Of a DNA stretch of 64,000 nucleotides, positions 10,805 through 19,898 are shown one piece after another (within the stretch, counting starts at the first letter, position 1; each line of letters begins with the position of its first letter). The stretch is from Pacificibacter marinus. GTDB taxonomy: Bacteria > Pseudomonadota > Alphaproteobacteria > Rhodobacterales > Rhodobacteraceae. The translations under genes and the position numbers were made by a program. The notes beneath the pieces were generated by a model. That model ran no database searches and was not told the DNA's origin. It was given only the letters and a program-made list of their open reading frames with translations. Location of the stretch: the NCBI RefSeq assembly GCF_018860505.1, contig NZ_JAHKPU010000029.1, forward strand, positions 1 to 64,000, read 5' to 3'.

Positions 10805-11962
10805 TTAGATATCTAAAACCACTGTCCCTTTGGGGCGGGAACAACAGATCAAGACCTTGCCCTTTTCAGGCGCGATGAGAGGCTGTTCAAAATATTCGAC
10901 CTCGCCTGAAACCAAGGTGCATTTGCAAGCGTTGCAAATACCGGAACGACAGCTGAATTCAGGCTCTAAACCACAGTTTTCGGCCAGTTCCAGAAGCGAA
11001 TTGGCTGAGCCATCCCAATCGACAGAGGCATCTGATTTGCGAAAATTCACTTGGCCCTGTGATGCGGCTTGCACGGGCGCAGGCGTTTCATCTGCCACAG
11101 CCCAAGCATCAGGATCAGTCAAAAACGTCAACGCTTGAACCGTTGGGGCCGCTTTAGATGCAGCTTTGGTTGCTACCTTGACGGGAGCCGCTTTTGACAC
11201 CAATTGATCAAGCGATGCGGCCTTGCCAAAAAACTCATAAGCAATGCGTGCTTTGGGCACACCCAGCTCTTGCAGCAGGCCATACATGGCCATCATGAAT
11301 GGCACCGGACCACACAGATAAACGTCGTAATCGTCAATCGGCAGAGTGCTTTGCAGAAAAGCCTTGTCGATCATGCCCGATGCATCAAATTGATCGACAT
11401 CCTCTGGCATACGGTAGACAAACCGCGCTTGAATACGGTCACTGGTTTGCGCCATGACCTCATCGCGCAGGGCGTGAACGCGGCCATTTTCGCATGCATG
11501 TAAGAAATATACATCACGGGCACTGTGCTTGAGACAATGTAGCATCGACACCATCGGTGTTAGACCAACCCCGCCAGATAACAATACGACGGGGCGCGTG
11601 CTGTCTTCGTCAAGGCAAAAGACCCCGCGCGGGGCTGCGATGTCAATGGTATCGCCGATCGCGACCTGATCGTGCAACCAGCAAGACCCGACCCCATCAG
11701 GTACGCCATTAAAGCCCGCTTCACGCTTCACGGTGATGCGGTAATGGCTGGGGTCAGACGGATCACTTGAGACCGAATAGGTCTTGAGAACAGGATCGTT
11801 TGCGACAGGCACACGCAACGTGATGTACTGCCCTGGCTTTACAGTCCACAGAGGGCCAGCGTCCGTTGGTTCAAGATAAAACGACGTGATGATATCGCTT
11901 TCAACACGTTTTTTGGTAACGCGAAAGGCACGAAATCCATTCTCTGACTGGTGTTGTGCCAT
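10805..11962 (-). CDS. Rieske oxygenase reductase: FNR-type flavin/NAD(P)H domains fused to a plant-type ferredoxin
   Basis: This 385-residue electron-transfer protein has a ferredoxin-reductase-type FAD domain (PGQYITLRV, then TYSVSSDP), an NAD(P)H domain (LLSGGVGLTPMVSML, YLCGPVPFM), a long Ala/Lys/Thr-rich linker at about residues 250-320, and a C-terminal [2Fe-2S] domain with CRSGICNACKC and a fourth Cys in ICCSRP. This order, flavohaemoglobin-like reductase then ferredoxin, is used by demethylating Rieske systems such as glycine betaine demethylase. It follows the oxygenase gene by one base and should supply its electrons. The substrate is not evident. Confidence 0.85.
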   Translation of the reverse strand: MAQHQSENGFRAFRVTKKRVESDIITSFYLEPTDAGPLWTVKPGQYITLRVPVANDPVLKTYSVSSDPSDPSHYRITVKREAGFNGVPDGVGSCWLHDQVAIGDTIDIAAPRGVFCLDEDSTRPVVLLSGGVGLTPMVSMLHCLKHSARDVYFLHACENGRVHALRDEVMAQTSDRIQARFVYRMPEDVDQFDASGMIDKAFLQSTLPIDDYDVYLCGPVPFMMAMYGLLQELGVPKARIAYEFFGKAASLDQLVSKAAPVKVATKAASKAAPTVQALTFLTDPDAWAVADETPAPVQAASQGQVNFRKSDASVDWDGSANSLLELAENCGLEPEFSCRSGICNACKCTLVSGEVEYFEQPLIAPEKGKVLICCSRPKGTVVLDI

Positions 11963-11963
11963 G

Positions 11964-13004
11964 TTACAGGCTCATCTTTTCGTCAACCATCGCCTCTTCT
12001 GCGATCATGGCTTCCAGTTGACGACGGAACCGCAGCTGGCCTGCATCAATGCCAAGATCGATATGCGGCGACGTTTTCTCGTTCATGCCGATTTGAACGG
12101 CATCCAGAACAGCGCGATCTTCTTCAAAGGCGTGGCGCACATCTTCGCTCATCATTTTCGACAGATCTTCGTCGTCAGGGCGAATATTGCGCAGTTGGAA
12201 CCAATAGTACCGCGTTTCTTTGTCGGTTGTTGGTGTCATGAAGTTATAGCTGTCCATGACAAAGGTATTTTCGTGCAGCGGGCCATCAACGCCGCCGGTG
12301 CCAGCGGGTGTAAACACAGCACGGATCAAGGCATGACTTGGGTAGCGCACTTCGTAGTGCTGCAAACGGTCGCAATTGCCTTCAAATTCCACAACTTTTT
12401 TGTAGAACGGCGCAGGTTCGTGATCCATCATCCAACGGTGCACGATCACACCGGTATCGGTTTTGGTGACACGTAGCGGTGTGTCTTTGGTTGCGGCAGC
12501 AGCAAATGAGGATTCGTGCACCCATGCCACATGCGTCGGGTCCAAAAGGTTGTCGCACATCAACAGGTAGTTGCAGTTCAATTCCATCGCCGCACCTCGA
12601 TTTATGCCCCACTCAGGGCTATCGAAATTGGGAATATCGATGATATCGTCTACATCGGCGATGGCCGCGTTGCCCATCCAAATCCAAATCAACCCGTATT
12701 TTTCATGCACAGGGAAGGGCCGAACGCGTGCCGCCGATGGAATCCGCCCGCCGCCAGGGGACCAGACGCATTGGCCCGCACAATCGAAGGTCAGGCCGTG
12801 ATAGCCGCATTCCACGTTGTCGTCTTTGATTTTGCCCTTCGACAAAGGCAGTTTGCGATGTGGACAGGCGTCCTCCATCGCGATGACCTCGCCTTCAGAA
12901 TTACGGAACATGCAAATCTTTTCGCCGAGAACTTTGACCTGTTGCAATTCATTGACAATTTCATCGCTCCATGCAGCGACGTACCATGCGTTTTTGAGAA
13001 ACAT
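11964..13004 (-). CDS. Rieske non-haem iron oxygenase, VanA-like (probable O- or N-demethylase)
   Basis: This 346-residue protein begins MFLKNAWYVAAWSDEI, the typical opening of the vanillate demethylase VanA family. The Rieske cluster ligands are visible as ACPHR and, 17 residues on, CGYH. The mononuclear iron site is DNLLDPTHVAWVHE, with the two histidines four residues apart. Members of this family mostly remove methyl groups from oxygen or nitrogen, releasing formaldehyde. It is co-directional with the LysR gene upstream and the reductase downstream. Its position beside hut and an imidazole-type aminotransferase suggests a methylated imidazole or histidine derivative, but this is inference. 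Confidence 0.82.
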   Translation of the reverse strand: MFLKNAWYVAAWSDEIVNELQQVKVLGEKICMFRNSEGEVIAMEDACPHRKLPLSKGKIKDDNVECGYHGLTFDCAGQCVWSPGGGRIPSAARVRPFPVHEKYGLIWIWMGNAAIADVDDIIDIPNFDSPEWGINRGAAMELNCNYLLMCDNLLDPTHVAWVHESSFAAAATKDTPLRVTKTDTGVIVHRWMMDHEPAPFYKKVVEFEGNCDRLQHYEVRYPSHALIRAVFTPAGTGGVDGPLHENTFVMDSYNFMTPTTDKETRYYWFQLRNIRPDDEDLSKMMSEDVRHAFEEDRAVLDAVQIGMNEKTSPHIDLGIDAGQLRFRRQLEAMIAEEAMVDEKMSL

Positions 13005-13109
13005 ATAACTTCCTAGCTGAGGTTTTGTCTGGGATTAATCAGACGATACATCCGCATGGAGGGCAAAAAAACTCAGACTGCACAGCCCATTGTTTAGATT
13101 TTCTGAAAA

Positions 13110-14012
13110 CTAAATTCTAGCTTCAGCTAAGATCCAGTTTAAAAAGTCACGTGGCTTTTCTTGATCCAACATCATCGAGCCCCAACAGATATAGTAAGGC
13201 TCAGGCATTTTAACGGACTCTTGTGAAATGCGGATCAGACGCCCCAATCCCAAATCCACGGAGGCAAAGGACAGCTGCGCCAAGCCAATACCCTGCCCGC
13301 TAGCGACAGCTTCAAGCGCGGAACTGGACAACGAATGAACGGATGCGGGCTTGCGCGAGGGTGGTGGCAATCCTTGAGCTTCTAACCACGTCCCCAATTT
13401 GGGCACAGTTGTATAATGTGGTCCCCAATCGATATCCACCCATGGTAAATCAGACAGGTTTTCAGGCTCTAATGCTTCGGGATGTTTTTTTAAAAACTCA
13501 GGCGCGCACACCGGAAAGCACACATCTTGAAATAAAGGACGTGCATGTGGGAAAACATCCGAAGCATCGCCGTAAGTCAGCCGAAACATATGATCCAAAA
13601 ACGCTGGCTCTGGTTCGCCATGCGTGGCTTCTAACCGGATAGACACGCCTTCATTGTTCGCTTCAAAGCTATGCAAACGCGGTTGCAACCATTTTGACAA
13701 CAACGTGGGCAGGCCTGACACGTTTATGTCCAACTCGGAATTTTGCTGCGCCAGCAAAGTTTGCGCCTGTCGCAGCTTGTCGAAGCCATCCGCGATGACG
13801 GCGTGATAAGATCGTGCCTTAGGCACTAGCGTGGCGCGGCGCCCGTCTTTCATGATGAGTGGCATTTGCAAATGATCTTCGAGCAACTTGAGCTGTTGAC
13901 TGATGGCCCCCGGCGTAACGCCTAATTCTTGAGCAGCGGCGTTCACTGACGACAGCCTGCCGAAACTCTCAAAAGCTTGCAAAGCGCGTAAAGGCGGTAA
14001 ATTTGATCGCAT
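13110..14012 (-). CDS. LysR-family transcriptional regulator (GcvA-like)
   Basis: This 300-residue protein starts LPPLRALQAFESFGRLSSV and continues AAQELGVTPGAISQQLKLLEDHL, the helix-turn-helix of the GcvA/TrpI branch of LysR proteins. A periplasmic-binding-like effector domain follows. It lies 105 bp upstream of the Rieske oxygenase on the same strand and diverges from the binding-protein gene at 14186, so it probably controls one or both units in response to the transported substrate. No clear binding palindrome was identified in the 173-bp divergent region. Confidence 0.85.
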   Translation of the reverse strand: MRSNLPPLRALQAFESFGRLSSVNAAAQELGVTPGAISQQLKLLEDHLQMPLIMKDGRRATLVPKARSYHAVIADGFDKLRQAQTLLAQQNSELDINVSGLPTLLSKWLQPRLHSFEANNEGVSIRLEATHGEPEPAFLDHMFRLTYGDASDVFPHARPLFQDVCFPVCAPEFLKKHPEALEPENLSDLPWVDIDWGPHYTTVPKLGTWLEAQGLPPPSRKPASVHSLSSSALEAVASGQGIGLAQLSFASVDLGLGRLIRISQESVKMPEPYYICWGSMMLDQEKPRDFLNWILAEARI

Positions 14013-14185
14013 ATTTGGTCCGAATTACCCTGTTTCTGCCGTCACTTTAACAATGCTCAACAGTACCCTTCTAAAACTGATTTGTCACTCATAATGTAGC
14101 CCCATACCGTATTAAGTGCAGACATATTAATAATCAATACCACAAGGCGTTTGCCCATTGGTCAACACACAGCAGGAGATCACAC

Positions 14186-15742
14186 ATGACTTTTACAACG
14201 GACCGTCGCAGCTTATTGCTGGGCGCGAGTGCCCTTGGCGCCACGACCCTTCTTGGGCTTTCCGGTCAACCACTGCGAGCGGCTACACCCTCGCAAGGCG
14301 GCACACTTCGTCTTGGGATTGGCAGCTTCGATTCCGGTGAGACTTTGGACCCGCAAGCGTCTGAAACTAAATTCATGCAGAACCTGCAATGGCAACTACG
14401 CAACAACTTGATCGAAGTTGGTGCCGGTGGTGTTTTGATGCCTGAGCTTGCAACAAGCTGGGACTCCAACGACGATTTAACCGTCTGGACATTCCAGCTG
14501 CGTGAAGGCGTGCAGTTCCACAACGGCAAAACCATGGACGCGGATGATGTTGTCTTTTCGATCAACCTGCACCGCGGCGAAGCGTCTTACTCACAGGTCA
14601 AATCCCTCGTGTCTGTCATCAGCGATGTCCAAGCCACTGGACCAAATGAGGTCACAATCACTTTGGCCTCTGGCAATGCCGGCTTTCCTGCAGTGTTGTC
14701 GTTAACATGTATGTACATCGTTCCTGCGGATGACACCAATTTTGACGCAGGTATTGGCACAGGTCCTTACATGCTCGAGACCTACGAGCCAGGTGTGAAA
14801 TCTGTGGTGCGTAAAAACCCTAATTACTGGAAAACAGACAAAGGCCATTTCGATTCTGTCGAAATGTTCGCGATCCGCGATGTGAACGCGCGCACCACAG
14901 CGCTGCAAACTGGCGAAATTGATGCTATGAACGCGGTTGACCCAAGCACGGCCAACCTCTTGGGCCTCATGCCCGGCATTGATCTGATCCAAACGCAAGG
15001 CAAAGTACATTATGCCTTTAGCATGATGGTCACAGATCCGCTGTTTTCCGACAATCGTGTGCGTACAGCTATGAAACTGTCGGTCAACCGTCAGGATATG
15101 GTCGACAAAGTTCTTAATGGCTATGGGTCCATCGCGAATGATCAACCAATCTCGAATGCCTACGCCTATTATGACCCAGATCTTGTCCAGCACGAATACG
15201 ACCCTGATCAGGCAAAATCCTTGCTCAAAGCAGCAGGTGCCGAAGGGTTGACCGCCACGCTTCACGCCTCAAACACGCCGTTCACAGGCGCTGTCGACGC
15301 GGCCCAATTGTTCAGTGAACACGCAACAGCATCTGGTATCAATATCAACGTCTCGCGCGAACCCGAAGACGGCTATTGGTCTAACATTTGGGGCAAAAAA
15401 GCGTTCTTCGCCTCCCGTTGGTCCGGCCGTGCGAATGAAGATCTGATGCTGTCTCTTGCCTATTCGAAAGAATCCATTGGCGACTACAACGAAACCAGCT
15501 GGGACAATCCCGCATTCAACGCCGTTTTGGTCGCTGCACGGTCTGAAAAAGATGATGCAAAACGCAGGGCGCTCTACAACGAATGTCAGATGATCATCGC
15601 ACAAGAAGGTGGGATGATTGCGCCCGTTTGGGCCGATTTTCTTGACGCGAAATCCAGCAAGCTGTCCACGCCTGAAGCCATTTCTGGTGATTGGGATCTT
15701 GACGGCAATCGCTGTGCGGAACGCTGGTGGTTTAACGCGTAA
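14186..15742 (+). CDS. ABC transporter substrate-binding protein, family 5 (Tat-exported)
   Basis: This 518-residue periplasmic binding protein is of the dipeptide/nickel type (SBP_bac_5). The N-terminus DRRSLLLGASALGATTLLG is a twin-arginine signal, followed by cleavage near LRAATPS. Family features include TWTF-like ESWDSNDDLTVWTFQLREGVQFHNG and GTGPYMLETYEPG. A good ribosome site, AGGAG, precedes the ATG. It probably serves the permeases and ATPase at 7160-10624, the only such system in the window, though it is separated from them by the Rieske genes and LysR. A strong terminator directly follows it. Confidence 0.87.
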   Translation: MTFTTDRRSLLLGASALGATTLLGLSGQPLRAATPSQGGTLRLGIGSFDSGETLDPQASETKFMQNLQWQLRNNLIEVGAGGVLMPELATSWDSNDDLTVWTFQLREGVQFHNGKTMDADDVVFSINLHRGEASYSQVKSLVSVISDVQATGPNEVTITLASGNAGFPAVLSLTCMYIVPADDTNFDAGIGTGPYMLETYEPGVKSVVRKNPNYWKTDKGHFDSVEMFAIRDVNARTTALQTGEIDAMNAVDPSTANLLGLMPGIDLIQTQGKVHYAFSMMVTDPLFSDNRVRTAMKLSVNRQDMVDKVLNGYGSIANDQPISNAYAYYDPDLVQHEYDPDQAKSLLKAAGAEGLTATLHASNTPFTGAVDAAQLFSEHATASGININVSREPEDGYWSNIWGKKAFFASRWSGRANEDLMLSLAYSKESIGDYNETSWDNPAFNAVLVAARSEKDDAKRRALYNECQMIIAQEGGMIAPVWADFLDAKSSKLSTPEAISGDWDLDGNRCAERWWFNA

Positions 15743-15762
15743 TCACCCAAATTCTATCGAAG

Positions 15763-15790
15763 CGGGCCGCGGATTTGCGGCCCGTTTTTT
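15763..15790 (+). terminator. Intrinsic terminator after the binding-protein gene
   Basis: A perfect 8-bp stem CGGGCCGC (15763-15770) / GCGGCCCG (15777-15784) with a 6-base loop is followed by six T residues. It lies 20 bp after the stop and 28 bp before the next gene, so it probably limits read-through and keeps binding protein in excess over the downstream enzymes. Confidence 0.85.
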
Positions 15791-15817
15791 CTGAGGATCC
15801 AATAGAATTGACCGAAT

Positions 15818-17188
15818 ATGACTGACGCTCTGCCCCCCCTTTTTGATGTTCTAAAAGCTGAATTCGCGGATCGCTTTTTGACCTCTAATGCCGCGCGTGA
15901 ACATCACGGCAGCGGCGAAAGCCATTTGTCTGCCGCTTGGCCTGACGCGGTTGTCATGGTCCAATCCACACAAGAGGTCGCAACGGTTTTGCGCGCCTGC
16001 ACCGAACACCGCGTGCCTGTGATCCCCTTTGGTGCTGGCTCATCTTTGGAAGGGCAAATTCACGCCCCATTGGGCGGCATCAGCATCGACATGTCCGCAA
16101 TGAATGAAATCTTATCTGTGCGCGAAGACGACATGGATTGCACCGTGCAATGCGGCGTCACCCGCCAAGATTTGAACGCATATTTGCGGGCAACCGGATT
16201 GTTTTTTCCCGTCGATCTGGGGGCTCATGCAACGCTTGGCGGTATGGCCTCAACACGCGCTTCTGGCACCACAACTGTGCGCTTTGGCTCGATGCGCGAT
16301 CTGGTGCTAGGGCTGACAGTGGTGATGCCGGATGGCGAAATTATTCACACAGGCGGACGGGCCCGCAAATCATCTGCAGGCTATGATCTGACCCGTTTGA
16401 TGGTCGGTTCTGAGGGCACACTGGGCATCATCACCGAATTATCGCTGCGTTTGGCGGGCATTCCTGAAGCTTCGCAAACCGCGATGTGCAGCTTTGAGAC
16501 CATCGAAGATGCCACAGAAACCGTCGTGATGGCCTTGCAATGCGGCTTGTCGCTGAACCGGATTGAGCTGGCTGACAGGGTGCAAATGAACGCGATCAAT
16601 CGTTATTCAAAAACCGACCTGCCCGAATATCCGACCTTGTGGATCGAACTGACAGGGAACGCGGTCACGGTTGAAAACGATATGGATATTCTTCAAGGTC
16701 TGGCTGAAAGCGCGCGGAAATTCGAACGTGCGGCAACCACTGATGACGCGGCACGGATTTGGCGGATCAGGCATGACGCGCTTTATGCGTCACGGGCTTT
16801 ACGGCCTGGGATCAAGGGCATTTCTACGGATGTTTGCGTGCCGATCTCGCAGTTGCCTGCCTGTATCAGCCGAATCCAAGCCATCATTGCAACCACATCG
16901 ATCACTGCGCCTTTGATTGGGCATGTTGGGGACGGCAATTTTCACCTTGTCTTACTTTATGATCCTGAAAACGCCACGGAGGTGCGCGAGGCCCAGCACA
17001 TCAATAAAACGCTTGTGACTATGGCGATTGAGATGGGGGGCACCTGCACCGGCGAACATGGCGTTGGGCTGGGCAAGAAGGCCTATATGCAAGCCGAACA
17101 CGGATCGGCCCTTGGTGTTATGCGGCGCATCAAACGTGCCCTTGATCCTGATAACATCATGAACCCCAGCAAAATTTTTGATCTATAA
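15818..17188 (+). CDS. FAD-linked D-2-hydroxyacid dehydrogenase (GlcD/D-lactate dehydrogenase family)
   Basis: This 456-residue flavoprotein has a PCMH-type FAD-binding domain (VIPFGAGSSLEGQ at about residue 67, then the LGGMASTRASGTTTVRFG loop and VGSEGTLGIITE) and a C-terminal FAD-oxidase cap with HVGDGNFH and CTGEHGVGLGKK, which hold catalytic and metal-binding histidines. Relatives oxidise D-lactate, glycolate or other 2-hydroxy acids to 2-oxo acids. It is followed after 8 bp by a HisC-like aminotransferase, so a plausible reaction is the oxidation of a D-imidazolelactate-type acid to the matching pyruvate. The exact substrate is not shown by sequence. Confidence 0.8.
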   Translation: MTDALPPLFDVLKAEFADRFLTSNAAREHHGSGESHLSAAWPDAVVMVQSTQEVATVLRACTEHRVPVIPFGAGSSLEGQIHAPLGGISIDMSAMNEILSVREDDMDCTVQCGVTRQDLNAYLRATGLFFPVDLGAHATLGGMASTRASGTTTVRFGSMRDLVLGLTVVMPDGEIIHTGGRARKSSAGYDLTRLMVGSEGTLGIITELSLRLAGIPEASQTAMCSFETIEDATETVVMALQCGLSLNRIELADRVQMNAINRYSKTDLPEYPTLWIELTGNAVTVENDMDILQGLAESARKFERAATTDDAARIWRIRHDALYASRALRPGIKGISTDVCVPISQLPACISRIQAIIATTSITAPLIGHVGDGNFHLVLLYDPENATEVREAQHINKTLVTMAIEMGGTCTGEHGVGLGKKAYMQAEHGSALGVMRRIKRALDPDNIMNPSKIFDL

Positions 17189-17196
17189 CCCGAGGT

Positions 17197-18300
17197 ATGC
17201 CCATGTCTTCTACCCTACCCAAAGACCTTATTCGTCCAGAGGTTGAAAGTCTTCCGACTTATAACGCCGGTCTTGCTTTGGACCGTTTCAAAGATATCTA
17301 CGGCATCGACTGTTTGGCCAAACTGGACAGCAATGAGAGTCCATTGGGCCCGTCTCCCCGTGCGATTTTGGCCATGCAAAATGCTGCAAAAGGGGTCGGG
17401 CGCTATCCGGACGCTGCCAATATGGCCCTGCGCCAACAGGTGGCCAAAGCAACAAGCAGCACCGCAGACCACATTATTTTCGGCAATGGGTCTGAAGACC
17501 TGATCGGTGCTTTGTTTCGCACTGTGATCCGCCCGAATGACAAGGTCGTCACCATCTGTCCCAGCTTTGGTCTGCACGAATTTGGCGCGATGATGTTTGG
17601 TGCAACAGTGACCAAAGTGCCGTTCAACGACGATTGGTCGTTCCCCATCAAAGGCCTGTGCGCAGCGCTAAAAGACAAGCCCCGCGTTTTAATCTTTTCA
17701 TCGCCCAGCAACCCAGCAGGTCCCGTTATCTCGCAAGACGAATTTCGTCAGGTCATTGCAGCGACAGACCCCTCGACTTTGATTTGCTTTGACGAAGCTT
17801 ACGTGGAATTTATCGAACCCGATAAACAGTTCGACGCCATGGCGTTGTTGCAAAACAGTGGGCGCCCTTGGATTGTGTTGCGCACGTTTTCAAAGGCTTA
17901 CGGTCTTGCAGGGGTGCGTATCGGATATGGCATTGCAAGCGATGCCAAAATGATCACCGCCTTGATGAAAACCCGCAATCCTTTCGGCGTCAATGCCCTT
18001 GCCGCCAGTGCCGCGTCCGAGGCTATGGCCGATCACGCGCATTTGGCCAAAGTTGTAAAGCAAGCCACCGTCGAGCGCGAGCGCATCGCCGCCGCTTTGA
18101 CCGCCAAGGGGTTCACTTGCGCACCCAGCCAAGCCAATTTCGTGTTCTTTGATACAGGTGCTCCTGCGGATGTACTGGCCGAAAAGCTGCGCACAAAAGG
18201 CGTGCTGATCAAAGCATGGCTTGAGGCCCCCTATAAAACTTGGGCGCGGGTCACTATGGGATCACCTGCAGAGAATGATATCTTTTTGAATGCGCTCTAA
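17197..18300 (+). CDS. HisC-like class I/II aminotransferase
   Basis: This 367-residue PLP enzyme is of the histidinol-phosphate/aromatic aminotransferase family (COG0079). Visible motifs are KLDSNESPLGPSP at the N-terminus, FGNGSEDLI, FSSPSNPAGP, FDEAYVEF, and the Schiff-base lysine in RTFSKAYGLAGVRIGYG. No other histidine biosynthesis gene is nearby; it lies between a 2-hydroxyacid dehydrogenase and RidA in a catabolic region. A role in interconverting an imidazole or aromatic 2-oxo acid with its amino acid is more likely than biosynthesis. The start may be the second ATG at 17203. Confidence 0.8.
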   Translation: MPMSSTLPKDLIRPEVESLPTYNAGLALDRFKDIYGIDCLAKLDSNESPLGPSPRAILAMQNAAKGVGRYPDAANMALRQQVAKATSSTADHIIFGNGSEDLIGALFRTVIRPNDKVVTICPSFGLHEFGAMMFGATVTKVPFNDDWSFPIKGLCAALKDKPRVLIFSSPSNPAGPVISQDEFRQVIAATDPSTLICFDEAYVEFIEPDKQFDAMALLQNSGRPWIVLRTFSKAYGLAGVRIGYGIASDAKMITALMKTRNPFGVNALAASAASEAMADHAHLAKVVKQATVERERIAAALTAKGFTCAPSQANFVFFDTGAPADVLAEKLRTKGVLIKAWLEAPYKTWARVTMGSPAENDIFLNAL

Positions 18301-18359
18301 GCCGTGCCAAAACCAGCATCCCGTTTCAATCAGGCCGCTCTGAAAGGCGCAGATTTATT

Positions 18360-18842
18360 ATGTCTCCAGAACAAAAACTAGTCGCTCTTGGCCTTGTGCT
18401 GCCCGCGCCGACGAACACACCTGCAGGCCTGCATTTGCCCTTTGTGCCTGTCAATGTCAGGGGGGCGCAGGTGTTTATTTCGGGTCACCCCAAAACATCC
18501 CCACAGGGTGAAATCATCGGTCCCTATGGGCAGGTCGGGCGCGACCTGACAACCGAAGACGCGCAGCTGGCGGCCCGCGACATTGCTTTGACGGTGCTTG
18601 CCAATCTGAAAGCCGAAATCGGAGAGTTATCACGCGTCACGGGATGGGGGCGCGTTTATGGCATGGTGAATTCAGCACCAGCCTATTCCGAACAGCATTT
18701 GGTTTTGAACGGGTTCAGCGATCTGATTATCGAGGTCTTTGGTCACGAGATCGGTCGCCATGCGCGCTCTGCCGTTGGGATGCACGGGCTTCCTTTGAAC
18801 TTTGCGCTGGAAATCGAAGCTGAATTACAGATCATGCTGTAG
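18360..18842 (+). CDS. RidA/YjgF-family protein
   Basis: This 160-residue protein is of the larger RidA subgroup, with the opening MSPEQKLVALGLVLPAP and the core VFISGHPKTSP, GRVYGMVNSAPAYSEQHLVLNG and GRHARSAVGMHGLPLN. RidA proteins hydrolyse reactive enamine/imine intermediates produced by PLP enzymes. It follows the aminotransferase by 59 bp on the same strand, which fits that role. A relative is found at 34786-35283. It is convergent with the nucleotidyltransferase gene. Confidence 0.8.
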   Translation: MSPEQKLVALGLVLPAPTNTPAGLHLPFVPVNVRGAQVFISGHPKTSPQGEIIGPYGQVGRDLTTEDAQLAARDIALTVLANLKAEIGELSRVTGWGRVYGMVNSAPAYSEQHLVLNGFSDLIIEVFGHEIGRHARSAVGMHGLPLNFALEIEAELQIML

Positions 18843-18867
18843 CCCGCCACGCCAACACACATCCGCG

Positions 18868-19887
18868 TTACGCTAACCTTTCAAGCGTGGTGCGGATATG
18901 CGGCAGGCGGTCCAAAGTTGCATCAAGGCGTGTACACCATTTGGGGCCTATGTCGCGGGCCTCTTGGTAGGCTTCCCACAGCTCGTCTGGGCGATCTTCG
19001 GCCAAGACATTGATCAAGAAACTGGCCTGCAAACGATCCTTTTCGGCCTTTAATCTATCATCCCCTTTGCGCCGCCGATCCGCCACGATCAGCTTGTGTA
19101 TTGCAAAACGTTCAGGTCGCGGAATTTGCACCAAAACACCGCTGCGATAAACGACAACGGCTTTGATGGGATCGGCAATAAGATAATTCAAATGGTGCAA
19201 GGATTGCGCATCTACCCCCAGCGCAGCCAAGGGCCGAATGCCCTCATTCTCTTGAAAAGACGGGGTTAAAAATTCGACCATCAAATCATTCCGCGTCTGC
19301 CGCCAGCGCCAGATTTTGTTGCCTTGCAGGCTGGGGACCGGTGTAAATGAAAACTCTCCCAAAACCTGTTGCAATGGGGGCGCCACAACGTCGTCCAGCG
19401 CCAAAGACAGTTGTTCAAAGCTAGCGATATCGATGTCGCCGGTTTGGGCCATCTCGTCAAAGCGGTACTGAACTCCCAAGACCCCTTCATACAATCGAAA
19501 CGCATGGGTTCCGACAACTGTCCCGCCCAAACGAAACACGCCCGCGTTCGCCAATGCGGACAATAAACTGCCCGTGGCCGCGTCGACACCTTGAAACCCT
19601 TCTGCACGTAAAATGCGGATCAGTCGTGTGCGCTGTTTTCGCTGGTCATCGTTGTCTTGACGCAAGGATTTCAGCCGATCCAGACGATCTAACAACTCTG
19701 GTGTTTCTTCCCCGATATAGGTTTTACGCACATCGGTGCCGATCCGATAACTGTCGTACCAATAGGTTTTATGATTTCGAACAACCCGTGTTGGTGTGCC
19801 GCGCATGCTGGAAATAGAAGCGTCCAACAGCGATCTTTGAAGATCGTGGTAAGCTGCGTGTGCTGTTGTCGAATGTCGATTTATCAT
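18868..19887 (-). CDS. GSU2403-fold nucleotidyltransferase (NTP_transf_8-like), function unknown
   Basis: A 339-residue protein whose core, VFRLGGTVVGTHAFRLYEGV followed 21 residues later by DIDIASF, matches the GG...DxD arrangement of a polymerase-beta-type nucleotidyltransferase fold as seen in the GSU2403 family. A TTG at 19908 would extend the frame by seven codons but lies inside the operator repeats, so the ATG at 19887 is chosen. The gene stands alone on the minus strand, without a visible partner. Some minimal nucleotidyltransferases act as toxins or modify RNA or proteins, but nothing here proves that. Its strongest clue is the repeated operator in front. Confidence 0.65.
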   Translation of the reverse strand: MINRHSTTAHAAYHDLQRSLLDASISSMRGTPTRVVRNHKTYWYDSYRIGTDVRKTYIGEETPELLDRLDRLKSLRQDNDDQRKQRTRLIRILRAEGFQGVDAATGSLLSALANAGVFRLGGTVVGTHAFRLYEGVLGVQYRFDEMAQTGDIDIASFEQLSLALDDVVAPPLQQVLGEFSFTPVPSLQGNKIWRWRQTRNDLMVEFLTPSFQENEGIRPLAALGVDAQSLHHLNYLIADPIKAVVVYRSGVLVQIPRPERFAIHKLIVADRRRKGDDRLKAEKDRLQASFLINVLAEDRPDELWEAYQEARDIGPKWCTRLDATLDRLPHIRTTLERLA

Positions 19888-19898
19888 CGCGATACCTA

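Noticed and set aside
17197-18300. HisC-like gene as part of histidine biosynthesis
   Set aside because: No other his gene is nearby and the neighbours are catabolic; a degradative or interconverting role fits better.
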